Shown here: in pieces, positions 13,975-22,857 of the stretch
How the letters are laid out: every line of letters starts with the position of its first letter
How positions within the stretch are numbered: position 1 is the first letter of the stretch
NCBI RefSeq assembly: GCF_019969685.1
Contig: NZ_JAHXYZ010000001.1
Span: 496,001-560,000 of the forward strand
Reading direction: 5' to 3'
Source: Microbacterium sp. EST19A
GTDB lineage: Bacteria; Actinomycetota; Actinomycetes; Actinomycetales; Microbacteriaceae
Length of the DNA stretch: 64,000 nucleotides
Program-made: the position numbers and the translations under genes
The notes under the pieces: generated by a model
Databases searched by the model: none
What the model was told of the DNA's origin: nothing
What the model saw: only the letters and a program-made list of their open reading frames with translations

Positions 13975-14814
13975 TCAGTCGGCGAGCGCGGCCGCCAGGT
14001 GAGCAGCGCCGACGCATCCGGGCTCGTCCAGCTCCGCCTGCACGAAGACCACCGGTGCGCCCATCGGATCGGGGTCCGCGAACGCCTCCCGCAGCGCCGG
14101 CGCGAAGTCGTCGAAGTTGGCACTCACACCGCCGCCGAACACGACCGTGTCGGGTGCGTAGGCCCGCGTGACGTTGCGGATGCCGCGAGCGAGCATCTGC
14201 CCGTAGTCGTCCCAGCGAATGCGGCCGTCGGTGGTCCAGTACTTCGGGATGCTGGTGCCGCTGCACAGCTCCTCCCAGCATCCGACCTGACCGCAGTAGC
14301 AGCGGTCGACGCGTTCGAGCGCGCCGGTTCCGATCAGCAGGTGCCCGCCCTCGGGGTGGAAGGCTGCGGCCCCCCGGAGCGCGCCGGTCGCCCGCGACAC
14401 GACGGCGACGCCGATCCCGGTGCCGAGCGTGACCATGGCCATGACCTCGGCCTCGCGTCCGCCACCGCGCGCGAACTCTCCGAACGCCGCGCCCATCGCG
14501 TCGTTCTCGACGACGACCGGCCGGCCGAGGGCGGCCTCCACCTCGTCGACCCACGCGGATCCCGACCAGTCGGGGAGGGTGTGCGGGTTGTGCACGATCC
14601 GCGTCCGCACGTCGACCGGGCCCGTGATCGCCATCCCGACAGCGGCGACCGGCTCCTCACCGGCCACCTCACGGACGAGTGCCAGCATCGTCTCGGCCGG
14701 CCGCTCACCCGCCCCCAGAGTCGCAGAACGCACCACCGTGCGAATCTCCGCACCACCGTCGAAGAGCGCGGCGCGGATGTTCGTCCCGCCCATGTCGACG
14801 CCGATGACCTTCAC
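13975..14814 (-). CDS. ROK-family sugar kinase
   Basis: 279 residues starting at a GTG that overlaps the permease stop (GTGA). It has the N-terminal phosphate loop IGVDMGGTNIRAALFD, the sugar-binding/catalytic NDAMGAAFGE, the ROK glycine loop TLGTGIGVA, the EGGHLLIG motif and the zinc-binding CYCGQVGCWEEL. ROK proteins without a DNA-binding domain, like this one, are kinases for glucose, N-acetylglucosamine, mannose or allose. It would phosphorylate the sugar brought in by the adjacent ABC transporter, feeding the SIS enzyme at the head of the operon. Confidence 0.9.
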   Translation of the reverse strand: MKVIGVDMGGTNIRAALFDGGAEIRTVVRSATLGAGERPAETMLALVREVAGEEPVAAVGMAITGPVDVRTRIVHNPHTLPDWSGSAWVDEVEAALGRPVVVENDAMGAAFGEFARGGGREAEVMAMVTLGTGIGVAVVSRATGALRGAAAFHPEGGHLLIGTGALERVDRCYCGQVGCWEELCSGTSIPKYWTTDGRIRWDDYGQMLARGIRNVTRAYAPDTVVFGGGVSANFDDFAPALREAFADPDPMGAPVVFVQAELDEPGCVGAAHLAAALAD

Positions 14815-15623
14815 TTGCCCGTCCCCGCCGTCAGTCCGCTGACGATGTGCCGCTGCGCGAAGATCGCGAAGATGATCACCGGCGCCATGGCCAGCAGCGA
14901 TGCAGCAGCCAGCTGATCCCATTGGATCGAAGCGTAGCCCTTGTATGCGGCGATCGCGATCGGCACCGTGGGGTTGTTGAGGGTCAGCGAGAGCGCGAGC
15001 GTGACCTCGTTCCAGACCGTCACGGCGATGAGCACGGCCGTCGTCGCGATCCCCGGACGCACGATCGGCAGGTACACCCGCACGAGGGTCGCGAACCGCG
15101 AGGCGCCGTCGATACTGGCCGCCTCGGCGAGCTCCGCCGGCACCTCCTCGAAGAAGCGCAGCAGCAGCCACATCGCGAGCGGCACCATGAACACCTGATA
15201 GGCGAACGCCAACCCGAGCGGAGTGTCGTAGAGACCGACGTTCTGCAGCAGGGCGAACATCGGGATCGCGATGAGGAAGTCGGGCAGCAGGTAGGCGAGC
15301 AGCAGCCAGACGACGACACCGGACTTCCCCCGCACCCGGAAGCGCACGAGGGCGTACGCGGCCGGCACGGTGACGAGGAGCGAGAGGACGACCGTGAGCG
15401 CGACCACGACGACGCTCATGATCATCGACCCGACGAAGTCGCTGTTCTCCCAGACCGCGGCGAACGCCTCGAACGACGGCGCCGAGAAGAAGGTCGGGCC
15501 GTTGCCGGCAGCGGTGTTCTGCGTGGCGAGGTTCAGCGTCCACACGAACGGGAAGATCGTGGCGAGCACGGCGAGCGCGACGAACACGCCACGGCCGATC
15601 CGACTGGAGAGGCTAGAGCGCAC
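14811..15623 (-). CDS. Carbohydrate ABC transporter permease, MalG type
   Basis: 270 residues with six TM helices and the MalG EAA loop (ELAEAASIDGASRFATLVRVYLPIVRPGIAT). It begins at a GTG that overlaps the end of the MalF-type gene by 11 nt. It is a CUT1-family inner-membrane subunit that pairs with the protein encoded next upstream. No ATPase gene is in the operon, so a shared MsiK-type ATPase, usual in actinobacteria, is likely. Confidence 0.93.
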   Translation of the reverse strand: MRSSLSSRIGRGVFVALAVLATIFPFVWTLNLATQNTAAGNGPTFFSAPSFEAFAAVWENSDFVGSMIMSVVVVALTVVLSLLVTVPAAYALVRFRVRGKSGVVVWLLLAYLLPDFLIAIPMFALLQNVGLYDTPLGLAFAYQVFMVPLAMWLLLRFFEEVPAELAEAASIDGASRFATLVRVYLPIVRPGIATTAVLIAVTVWNEVTLALSLTLNNPTVPIAIAAYKGYASIQWDQLAAASLLAMAPVIIFAIFAQRHIVSGLTAGTGK

Positions 15624-16569
15624 GTCGTCCTGCTTTCCGGATGAGGCCGACGACGGCGAGCACCACGACGATCAGGAGCGTGTAGGTGATCATCATCGTC
15701 ATGCTCTCGCTCATCTTGAACTCGCGGAACGCGGTGCGATACGCGAGCATCTGGGTGAAGTCGGTGGACTGGGCAGGGCCCCCGTTGGTCGTTCCGAAGG
15801 CCAGGGCGAACACCTTGAGGCAGTCGACCGTGCGGATCGCCGCGACCGTCAGCAGGATCGGCACCATCATCGGCAGCGTGAGGTACCGGAAGCGCTGCAG
15901 CGCGTTCGCGCCGTCGACGTGCGACGCCTCGAACGGCTCCTTCGGGAGACCGGCGAGACCGGCGCTGAGGATGATGAAGACGAAGCCGGTCTGCCACCAG
16001 GTGTCGATGCCGGCGAGCGCCGGCAGGGCGGTGGTCGCAGATCCCAGCACGTCGACGCCCGAGAGTCCGATCTTCCCCAGCAGGAAGGGGATGACGCCCA
16101 GCGTCGGGTCGAGCATCACCTTCCACACCAGCGCGACGACCATCCCCGACACCATGAGCGGCAGGATGAAGATCGTGCGCAGCCACCCGAGACCCCGGGT
16201 CATCGACTGCACGGCCATGGCGATCGCGAGACCGAGGACGATCTCGAACACGACGGCCAGCACGGTGAACAGCGCGGTGCGGAGCAGCGAGGCCCAGAAC
16301 TCCCCATCGCCGAGGAGGGCCGCGTAGTTCTCGAGCCCCACGAAGTCGAACCGCGATCCCCAGTTCCAGTTGAACAGGCTGAGCGAGAGCGAGTAGACGA
16401 TCGGCACGACCGAGGTCAGACCGAGGAGCACGATCATCGGCACGAGGTAGAGCGCCGCTCCCCCGCCGGATGCCGCTCGGCGGGGAGCCGGCCCCTTCCC
16501 GGGGACGACCCCGGGGCGACGCGCGCCCCGAGTGCCGTCCGTCGTGACGAGGAGCTCGGTGGCGGTCAT
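15613..16569 (-). CDS. Carbohydrate ABC transporter permease, MalF type
   Basis: 318 residues with six predicted TM helices and the CUT1 coupling loop (KEPFEASHVDGANALQRFRYLTLPMMVPILL). The first 30 residues are a cytoplasmic basic leader, then TM1 (AALYLVPMIVLLGLTSVVPIVYSL). The start overlaps the binding-protein stop (ATGA). It forms the transport channel with the MalG-type subunit. Confidence 0.93.
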   Translation of the reverse strand: MTATELLVTTDGTRGARRPGVVPGKGPAPRRAASGGGAALYLVPMIVLLGLTSVVPIVYSLSLSLFNWNWGSRFDFVGLENYAALLGDGEFWASLLRTALFTVLAVVFEIVLGLAIAMAVQSMTRGLGWLRTIFILPLMVSGMVVALVWKVMLDPTLGVIPFLLGKIGLSGVDVLGSATTALPALAGIDTWWQTGFVFIILSAGLAGLPKEPFEASHVDGANALQRFRYLTLPMMVPILLTVAAIRTVDCLKVFALAFGTTNGGPAQSTDFTQMLAYRTAFREFKMSESMTMMITYTLLIVVVLAVVGLIRKAGRRAL

Positions 16570-17957
16570 TCGAGCGCCGACTTCATCTGCTCGTTCGCCC
16601 GGGAGAAGACCTGCTCGGGATCATCGCCGTTCGCGACCGCCAGGATGCCGTCGACGATCACGAGCACGCCCGGCTTCCAGTTGGCCCGCAGCACCGCCGT
16701 CGTACGGGCGGTGGCCGCGGCATCCGTCGTCACCTCGACGAACTCGGGGTTCAGCGACTCGAGATACGCGGCGTCGGATGCCGAGGACTGACGCGGCGCT
16801 CCTCCGGTGTAGGTGCCGAGCTTCGCGGTCATCTCCTTGCTCGTCGCCCACTGCAGGAACAGCCAGCTCGCGCCCTTGTTCTGCGCGTTCTTCGCCATGG
16901 CGAGTCCCCACGACCACACGCCCGCGCTGCCTTCGACGTCTCCCGCGGGGATGGCGGCGTAGCCGACGTCTCCGCTGATCGTCGAGGTCTCGGAATCTTC
17001 GAAGCCGGGCCCGAACACGCTCGCGTCGATGAAGAACGCAGCCTTGCCCTGCGCGAAGAGGCTGGTCGCGTCGGGCCAGTCGATGTTGAAGCGGTTGCTC
17101 GGACCGGCCGCGATCAGCGCCGCATAGTCGGAGAGGCCCTTCACGATCGACGGATCGGTGAGCCGCGGCTGATCCCATGCACCGTCGAACCACACGTTGT
17201 ACGGCGACTCGATCTCACGGTCCAGCGGCCATTGGTTCAGCACCATGCCGGTGATCGTGTCGCGGGGCCCGTCGGAGCGCACGCCGCGGACGACCGAGCC
17301 GAAGACATCGCCGTTCCCCTCGGCCGTGACCTTCTGCGCTGCGGCGATGAGGTCGTCCATGGTCTCGGGCACCACGCCTCCGAGGTACTCGTCGACGATC
17401 TGCTTGTTGTAGAAGAGGATGTACGACTCCGTGGCGATCGGGATCTCGTAGACGGCGGCATCCGCTTCTCCGGCGGGGAACCGCCCCGGGTCGACGAGGC
17501 CCGCCGGGAAGTCGTCGAAGTCGTAGTCGTCGCTGGTCAGGGACGCGTTCTCGAGGTAAGGCGACAGCGGCTCGATCAGGTCGGCGTCGAACTGCGTGGC
17601 GGCGAAGTCGTCCATCGGCAGCATGTAGACGCCGGGCGCCGAGCCCGAGCGGACGGCCTGCTCGACCTTCGCGGTGTACAGATCCTCGGAGTAGGTGTTG
17701 AGCGACACCTTGATGCCGGTGAGCTTCTCGAACTCGGGCAGGTGCTCCTTGATGCCGGTCGTCCAGGGGTGCTCGTTGAGCATCACCGAGATCTCCTGAC
17801 CGTCGTAGCGTTTCCAGTCGAACGCGCCGGAGGCGTCTTCGGCGTCGTCGGAGCCGGAGCCGCCGCCCATCCCCGCGCTGCAGCCGGTGGCGGCGAGGGC
17901 GAGTCCGGTGAGCGCTGCGACGGCCTGCACTGCCCGTCGTCTGTTGCGTGGGTACAT
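16566..17957 (-). CDS. Sugar ABC transporter substrate-binding lipoprotein
   Basis: 463 residues. A lipoprotein signal (VQAVAALTGLALAATGC, lipidated C26) is followed by a Ser/Gly/Asp-rich linker and a type-1 extracellular solute-binding fold (ISVMLNEHPWTTGIKEHLPEFEKLTGIKVSLNTYSEDLY ... WLFLQWATSKEMTAKLGTYTGGAPRQS). AGGAG lies 7 nt upstream. It captures the sugar or oligosaccharide for the following CUT1 permeases. The ligand is unknown; an amino sugar or its glycoside is suggested by the kinase and SIS genes in the operon. Confidence 0.92.
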   Translation of the reverse strand: MYPRNRRRAVQAVAALTGLALAATGCSAGMGGGSGSDDAEDASGAFDWKRYDGQEISVMLNEHPWTTGIKEHLPEFEKLTGIKVSLNTYSEDLYTAKVEQAVRSGSAPGVYMLPMDDFAATQFDADLIEPLSPYLENASLTSDDYDFDDFPAGLVDPGRFPAGEADAAVYEIPIATESYILFYNKQIVDEYLGGVVPETMDDLIAAAQKVTAEGNGDVFGSVVRGVRSDGPRDTITGMVLNQWPLDREIESPYNVWFDGAWDQPRLTDPSIVKGLSDYAALIAAGPSNRFNIDWPDATSLFAQGKAAFFIDASVFGPGFEDSETSTISGDVGYAAIPAGDVEGSAGVWSWGLAMAKNAQNKGASWLFLQWATSKEMTAKLGTYTGGAPRQSSASDAAYLESLNPEFVEVTTDAAATARTTAVLRANWKPGVLVIVDGILAVANGDDPEQVFSRANEQMKSALE

Positions 17958-18014
17958 GAGTGGCTCCTAGTTCGGGTCGGTGCGGGGGTTTTCGAGTCGA
18001 TGCGAGGGGTCAGT

Positions 18015-19541
18015 TCAGTCGGTGCGTGCGACGACGGCGGCAGAGATGCCCAGCGCCGTCGCGGCGACACGGGCGCCGATCATCGCGGTCGGCAGGTTGA
18101 TGTTGCCGCGGGTGATGCTCGGCATGATCGACGCGTCGGCGACGAGCAGTCCCTGCACCCCGTGCACCTGAGCGGCGCCGTCGACGACGGCCCGGGGATC
18201 GGATGCCGCGCCCATCTTGCAGCTGCCCGCCGGGTGGCAGTAGTTCACGATCCGATCGAGTGGATCGGTGCCGTCGGTGACCTCGTCGCCCAGCACGTCG
18301 GCGAGGCCCTGGTGCTCCGCCATCGTGCGCAGCAGCTGCAGTGCCTCGGCGAGAACCTGGCGGTCGTGTCCCGCAGCGTCCGTGCCGTAGCGGTGATCGA
18401 TGACGGGGCTGACGACGTCGAGGTCCGCGCCGAGCGTGACCTCGCCCTCGGATCGGGCACGCATCGCCCCGCCGTACAGCGAGATCGGCGGCAGGCCGGG
18501 GTGGCCGCTGTTCTCACCGGCGACCATGAAGACGTGGATGTCGTAGGGACCGTCGTCGCACACGGTCGAGCGGAAGCGCCCGACGGTCTGCTCGTCGGGG
18601 TGAAACGGCAGCGCACGGAGCTCGTCGACCAGACCCGCGCGTCCCGCGAAGTTCAGCTGCACGCATGAGTGATCCAAGAGGTGTTTCCCGACTCCGGGAA
18701 GGTCGACGACGGTCTCGATGCCGAGAGCGGCGAGCTCACCCCGCGGTCCGATGCCGGACCGCAGGAGTAGCGCCGGAGAGTGATAGGCGCCCGCCGCGAT
18801 GACGACGCGCTTCGCGGTGATCAGCATCCGCTCGCCGTCGACGAGAAGCCACGCGCCCGTGACCGCACCGCCGTCGACGACGATCTGCTCGGCCTGCACG
18901 CCACCCGCGATCCGCAGGTTCGGTCGCGACCGGACCGCATCGAGGAAGGCGAAGGCGCCGTTCCAGCGCACCCCGTCGACGATGTTGACAGGCATCGGGC
19001 CGATGCCCTCGCCCGCCGCGATGTCGTCGAGATCGAAGTCGAGCGGCATCCCGGCCGCGATGCCGGCGTCGACGAAAGCACGCTGCGGCGGGGTGAGCTC
19101 CTCCATGGTCGTATGACTCACGCGGAAGCGCTCGCGTGCCCATTCGAGCAGCGGCACGACCTCGTCGGCGGTCCAGCGCGCGTCGCCCGCGACCCGGGCC
19201 CACTCGTCGTATTCGTGGGCAGCGCCGATCGATGCGGTGCATCCGTTGTGCGCCGAGCAGCCGCCGATGATGCGCGCCCGGGGAAGGTCGACGCCGGGCG
19301 TGAAGTCGTTCTCTGACGTCGCGAGGTCGTAATCGTGGGACAGCGGGATGTTCAGCGCGTCGAGCATGTCGGCCGGCCACTGCTGATCGGCGAAGGAGCC
19401 GTAGTCGGGTCCGGCCTCGACGAGCAGGATCGACTCGTCGGAGTGCGCGGCGAGAACCCCGGTGAAGGCGGTGCCGCCGGTGCCGCCGCCGATCACCAGC
19501 GTGTCGACGCTCGTCGGGAGCGCTGCGGATGCCATCGTCAC
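18015..19541 (-). CDS. GMC-family FAD oxidoreductase
   Basis: 508 residues from a GTG overlapping the SIS stop (GTGA). The N-terminal dinucleotide-binding motif VIGGGTGGTAFTGVLAAH, the GMC signature 1 region (PRARIIGGCSAHNGCTASIG), signature 2 (AGAYHSPALLLRSGIGP) and the C-terminal catalytic block (CHPAGSCKMG ... VADASIMPSITRGNINLPTAMIG) with the active-site H and N are all present. GMC enzymes oxidise alcohols, sugars or choline with FAD. Inside a sugar-uptake operon it may oxidise the imported sugar, though no export signal is present so it acts in the cytosol. This is an unusual partner for SIS and ROK genes. Confidence 0.88.
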   Translation of the reverse strand: MTMASAALPTSVDTLVIGGGTGGTAFTGVLAAHSDESILLVEAGPDYGSFADQQWPADMLDALNIPLSHDYDLATSENDFTPGVDLPRARIIGGCSAHNGCTASIGAAHEYDEWARVAGDARWTADEVVPLLEWARERFRVSHTTMEELTPPQRAFVDAGIAAGMPLDFDLDDIAAGEGIGPMPVNIVDGVRWNGAFAFLDAVRSRPNLRIAGGVQAEQIVVDGGAVTGAWLLVDGERMLITAKRVVIAAGAYHSPALLLRSGIGPRGELAALGIETVVDLPGVGKHLLDHSCVQLNFAGRAGLVDELRALPFHPDEQTVGRFRSTVCDDGPYDIHVFMVAGENSGHPGLPPISLYGGAMRARSEGEVTLGADLDVVSPVIDHRYGTDAAGHDRQVLAEALQLLRTMAEHQGLADVLGDEVTDGTDPLDRIVNYCHPAGSCKMGAASDPRAVVDGAAQVHGVQGLLVADASIMPSITRGNINLPTAMIGARVAATALGISAAVVARTD

Positions 19542-20578
19542 ACCACCGTCGTGATCTTGCTGCCGAACAGGAACTCGCCGGGCACGACGCCGTTGGCCTT
19601 CGCCAGCTCGACCGCGAGGAGCTGTGCGACGACGGAGTCGACGAGGAGGGCGGTGAGGTCGCTCCCCCGGTCCACCTCGATGGTCAGCGCACCCGGCACG
19701 GAGTCGTCGCCGACGAAGACGACGCGTGACCCGCTGGCCACGAGGTCCTCGGCCAGGCGACGCTGGCTCGGATCAGGCTCGTCGGCGCGCGAGCCGAACA
19801 GCACGACGGTCAGGCCGTCGCCGGCGAGCTCGAACGGGCCGTGACGGAACTGGCCGCCGATGTACCCCTCGGCCGCCACCTTCGACGACTCCTTCGTGAT
19901 CAGTGCCGAGTAGAGCGCCGTCGCCGCGTGATCGCCGCGACCGACGAAGGCGAGGCGGCGCCGAGGGTGCCCGGCGACAGAGGCGGCGAGTTCGGCGGTG
20001 TCGACGCCGATGATCGCCTGCTCGACCAGGTCAGCCGCGGCGAGCAGCTCGGCGCGGACGGAGAGCGAGTCCTCGCCGAGCACGGATGCCGAGAACAGGC
20101 GGTGCACGCCGAGAGTGTTCAGATAGCTCTTGGTGCTGACCGTCGCCTCGGTGCCGCTCAGCAGCGGGAGGAACGTGTCGGAGCCCTGGGCGAGGAGGCT
20201 GTCCGGAGCATCTGCGATGCCGATCGCCTGGTCGAAGCTCAGCGTTCCGGCGGCCCGGCGCTCGAGGAGTTCCGCGACCTCTCCGCTGGCACCCGACTGC
20301 GACGTCGCGACGAGGGTGCTGCCGGTGCGCAGAAGACCCGGAGCATCGAGCAGCTGGCCGGCATCGACGTTCCATGCCGGACGGCCGGCGGTGACGAGAC
20401 GGCGCCAGGTGGGGATGCCGGCGAAGTGAGACGAGCCCATCCCCGTGAGGATGATGCGCTGCTCCGCCCGTTCGACGGCGCCCAGCCCCGCGGCGGGGAA
20501 CGCGGCGGATGCGGCGAGACGGCGCAGCGCCTCGGGCTGTTCCAGGATGTCCTCTTCGAAGGGCGTGCGATCCGCCAT
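19538..20578 (-). CDS. SIS-domain sugar-phosphate isomerase/deaminase
   Basis: 346 residues with tandem SIS domains like the isomerase half of GlmS. SIS-1 has ILTGMGSSHFAG and the SQSGASGE phosphate loop; SIS-2 has AFVGRGDHAATALYSALITKESSKVAAEGYIGGQFRHGPFEL, the GlmS-type active-site strand. Stand-alone proteins of this build include AgaS-type amino-sugar deaminases and FrlB-type deglycases. It is the first gene of the operon, downstream of a DeoR-type promoter/operator. The likely role is turning the phosphorylated amino sugar made by the ROK kinase into a hexose phosphate; the exact substrate is inference. Confidence 0.85.
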   Translation of the reverse strand: MADRTPFEEDILEQPEALRRLAASAAFPAAGLGAVERAEQRIILTGMGSSHFAGIPTWRRLVTAGRPAWNVDAGQLLDAPGLLRTGSTLVATSQSGASGEVAELLERRAAGTLSFDQAIGIADAPDSLLAQGSDTFLPLLSGTEATVSTKSYLNTLGVHRLFSASVLGEDSLSVRAELLAAADLVEQAIIGVDTAELAASVAGHPRRRLAFVGRGDHAATALYSALITKESSKVAAEGYIGGQFRHGPFELAGDGLTVVLFGSRADEPDPSQRRLAEDLVASGSRVVFVGDDSVPGALTIEVDRGSDLTALLVDSVVAQLLAVELAKANGVVPGEFLFGSKITTVV

Positions 20579-20618
20579 GGCAACTCTTTTCGTTGAAAGC
20601 CCGCCTGAATCCCGATCG

Positions 20619-20674
20619 ATTCAAACAGTCGTGATGTTTGAATGATCATAAGTAATGATCATTTGATCCGTCAA
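20619..20674 (-). promoter_or_regulatory. Promoter and operator array of the SIS sugar operon
   Basis: On the minus strand TTGACG (20669-20674) and TATGAT (20645-20650) are 18 bp apart, a good housekeeping promoter reading into the SIS gene. The 9-mer AATGATCAT appears twice (20641-20649 and 20654-20662, period 13) over the -10 and spacer. Just downstream ATTCAAACA (20619-20627) and TGTTTGAAT (20635-20643) form a perfect 9-bp inverted repeat. The DeoR gene starts 59 bp away on the other strand. Confidence 0.7.
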
Positions 20675-20732
20675 GAGGGTACGCTGACTTTCGTTCGAAG
20701 CGATTCCGGCGACGGTGAAAGAGAATGGAGGC

Positions 20733-21494
20733 ATGGTGAACGCAAAGGACCTCCGGCATCAGGAGATCATCGCGATGCTCAAAGACGCGGGGTCGCTGTC
20801 GGTCGCCGACCTGGGCACGCGCATCGGCGTCACGGAGATCACGATCCGCCGCGACCTGGAGGCGCTCGAGAACGCGGGAGCCGTCAAGCGGTATCACGGC
20901 GGTGCACAGCTCGCCATCGGCAGCAGTTACGAACCCCCCATCGCCGTGCGGGAGCAGACGCATTCCGCCGACAAGAAGGCGATCGCCGCACGGGTCGCAC
21001 AGCTGATCGACGACGGCAGCACTGTCGTGCTCGACGGCGGCACGACCGGCATCGCGATCGCGCAGGCGCTGACCGACCGGCAGATCACGGTGTGCCCGCT
21101 CTCGCTTCGCGTCGCGTGGGAGTTCGCCGGATCCACGTCGGTGCGCCTGCTGATGCCCCCGGGCCTCGTCCGCACCGGCGAGCTCAGCATCAGCGGTGCC
21201 GAGACCGTCGAGTACCTCCTCGCTCACCGCTTCGACGTGTACGTCATGACGGCCAGCGGATTCTCGCTCGATCACGGCTTCTCGGAGTGGAACGTCGAGG
21301 ATGCGGCCGTGAAGCGCACGGCGCGCGCGTCGTCGCAGCGCACGATAGCGGCGATCGATGCGAGCAAGTTCGGCACCACGTGCTTCGTCTCGCTGTGCGC
21401 GATCGACGCCCCCGACGCCGTCGTCACCTCGGAGCTGTCGACGGGCGACCTCACCGCGCTCACCGGGGCAGCACGGACCGTCGAGATCGCCTGA
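20733..21494 (+). CDS. DeoR-family regulator of the divergent sugar operon
   Basis: 253 residues with the DeoR helix-turn-helix (RHQEIIAMLKDAGSLSVADLGTRIGVTEITIRRDLEALENAGAVKRYHGGA) and a sugar-phosphate-binding C-terminal domain (VVLDGGTTGIAIAQAL, TASGFSLDHGFSEWNVEDAAVKR, AIDASKFG). DeoR proteins repress catabolic operons and are released by a phosphorylated sugar. The divergent SIS operon with its repeated AATGATCAT and TTCAAACA motifs is the obvious target. The ATG at 20733 is preceded by GGAGG with only one base between; a GTG at 20736 or 20715 is possible. Confidence 0.9.
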   Translation: MVNAKDLRHQEIIAMLKDAGSLSVADLGTRIGVTEITIRRDLEALENAGAVKRYHGGAQLAIGSSYEPPIAVREQTHSADKKAIAARVAQLIDDGSTVVLDGGTTGIAIAQALTDRQITVCPLSLRVAWEFAGSTSVRLLMPPGLVRTGELSISGAETVEYLLAHRFDVYVMTASGFSLDHGFSEWNVEDAAVKRTARASSQRTIAAIDASKFGTTCFVSLCAIDAPDAVVTSELSTGDLTALTGAARTVEIA

Positions 21495-21554
21495 ACACCT
21501 CCCCGGTTCGCTGCGCCTCCCGAGTTAGGATGGCCTAAGCACCCCGAGGGAAGG

Positions 21555-22340
21555 ATGCGACCGATGGGCTTCATCACGTCCGACGCATTGGCGGAGACCG
21601 GCTACGTCATCCTCGACGACCACTCCGCCGATGTCGACCCCGCGGAATGGCTCGGACTCGAGTACGTGCGCTGGCGCTCCTCCGGCATCACGCGGTTCGC
21701 CCCGCTCACCAGCTATGCCGGCGACGTCGACTGCAACGGATTCTGGAACCACACGCCTCCCCGCACCGACAAGGACGGCGTCTGGGTCGCCTCCCAGATC
21801 GCAATCGCGCCGACCCTGCAGCAGTGGGCACTCGAGCCGGGCGCCGGCGTCGGGCGCTGCCGAGTGATCGAGCTGCAGCCGAACGAGTACGCCGACGCCG
21901 TCTACAACCTGCACCAGGACGACAACAACCGCCTCAACGACGACGGCACCGGCTGGGTCGTGCGCGGCTTCTTCAACCTCACCGACGACACCGAGTCGAT
22001 GCTGATCCTGCGTTCGGACCGCTTCGACCCGGCGACCGAGGTGCGCCTGCCGCTGCGCGCGGGGTCGCGGATCGTCGTCGACACGCAGCGGTTCTGGCAC
22101 GCGGTCTGGCACCGCGGCACGGCACCGCGTTACGCGCTGATCGCGTCGTGGACGAGCGGCCCGGAGCTCGACGCGTACATCGCGGCGCACCACGGCGACC
22201 CGCATCCGTACACGGTTACGCTCGATCCGCAGGTCGTCGACGACGCGCAAGTCGAGCTGCACCGCCGCATCGAGGAGCGCCGCAAGGCCTTCGAGGCGCA
22301 GGGCATCGTCATGGAACCGCCGACGCCGCTCTACGGTTGA
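21555..22340 (+). CDS. Possible 2-oxoglutarate/Fe(II) oxygenase-like protein
   Basis: 261 residues without signal peptide or TM helix. The sequence contains H117-Q-D119 in NLHQDDNNR, then FWHAVWHRGTAPRYALIASW with H179/H183 and R189. An HxD pair, a distal histidine and an arginine about ten residues later is the metal/2-oxoglutarate signature of cupin-fold oxygenases, and the VVRGFFNLTDDTESMLILRSDRF stretch fits the core strands. The N-terminal (GYVILDDHS) is also typical. I do not recognise a characterised homologue. It follows the DeoR gene by 60 bp and may be read from its own promoter. Confidence 0.5.
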   Translation: MRPMGFITSDALAETGYVILDDHSADVDPAEWLGLEYVRWRSSGITRFAPLTSYAGDVDCNGFWNHTPPRTDKDGVWVASQIAIAPTLQQWALEPGAGVGRCRVIELQPNEYADAVYNLHQDDNNRLNDDGTGWVVRGFFNLTDDTESMLILRSDRFDPATEVRLPLRAGSRIVVDTQRFWHAVWHRGTAPRYALIASWTSGPELDAYIAAHHGDPHPYTVTLDPQVVDDAQVELHRRIEERRKAFEAQGIVMEPPTPLYG

Positions 22341-22371
22341 CCGTCCTCGTCCGTCGGCTACGTTCGAGGAC

Positions 22372-22851
22372 ATGGATTGGCGCGAAGACAGGATCGGCGC
22401 GGCGGCGCGCGGAGAGAACCCCACGGTGCTCGCGAGTCTCGACTCGGGATATGCCGTCATCGGCGACGTGCAGTTCCTGCCGGGATACAGCGTGCTCCTC
22501 AGCCGCGACCCATCGGCAACCGCACTGTCGGAACTGCCCCGCGACGAGCGGCTCGCGTTCCTCGCGGATGTCGACCTGCTCGGCACGGCCGTCGAGGACG
22601 CGTGCCGATCGCTCGATCGCGGGTTCCGACGCATGAACATCGAGATCCTCGGCAACACCGACGCGTACATCCATGCGCACCTCTGGCCGAGGTACGACTG
22701 GGAGCCCGCGGACCTCGTCGGCAAGCCGGTCTGGCTGTACGACCCGTCGAACTGGGCCGATCCGGCCACGGCTCTCTCGTCCGTGCATGACGACCTTCGC
22801 GCGGCGATCGTCACGCGGCTCGATGCTCTCCGCGAGGGTGGGACCGTCTGA
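22372..22851 (+). CDS. HIT-like nucleotide hydrolase/transferase
   Basis: 159 residues. The core MNIEILGNTDAYIHAHLWPRYDWEP carries a HxH motif in the HIT-family position, preceded by a strand NIEILGN and followed by PR, as in diadenosine polyphosphate hydrolases of the Ap4A/HIT type. The usual HxHxHxx triad is reduced to H-A-H-L-W, so activity may differ. The N-terminal half (YAVIGDVQFLPGYSVLLSRDPSAT) matches the HIT beta-sheet. It lies 31 bp after the oxygenase-like gene on the same strand. Confidence 0.7.
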   Translation: MDWREDRIGAAARGENPTVLASLDSGYAVIGDVQFLPGYSVLLSRDPSATALSELPRDERLAFLADVDLLGTAVEDACRSLDRGFRRMNIEILGNTDAYIHAHLWPRYDWEPADLVGKPVWLYDPSNWADPATALSSVHDDLRAAIVTRLDALREGGTV

Positions 22852-22857
22852 CCGCTC

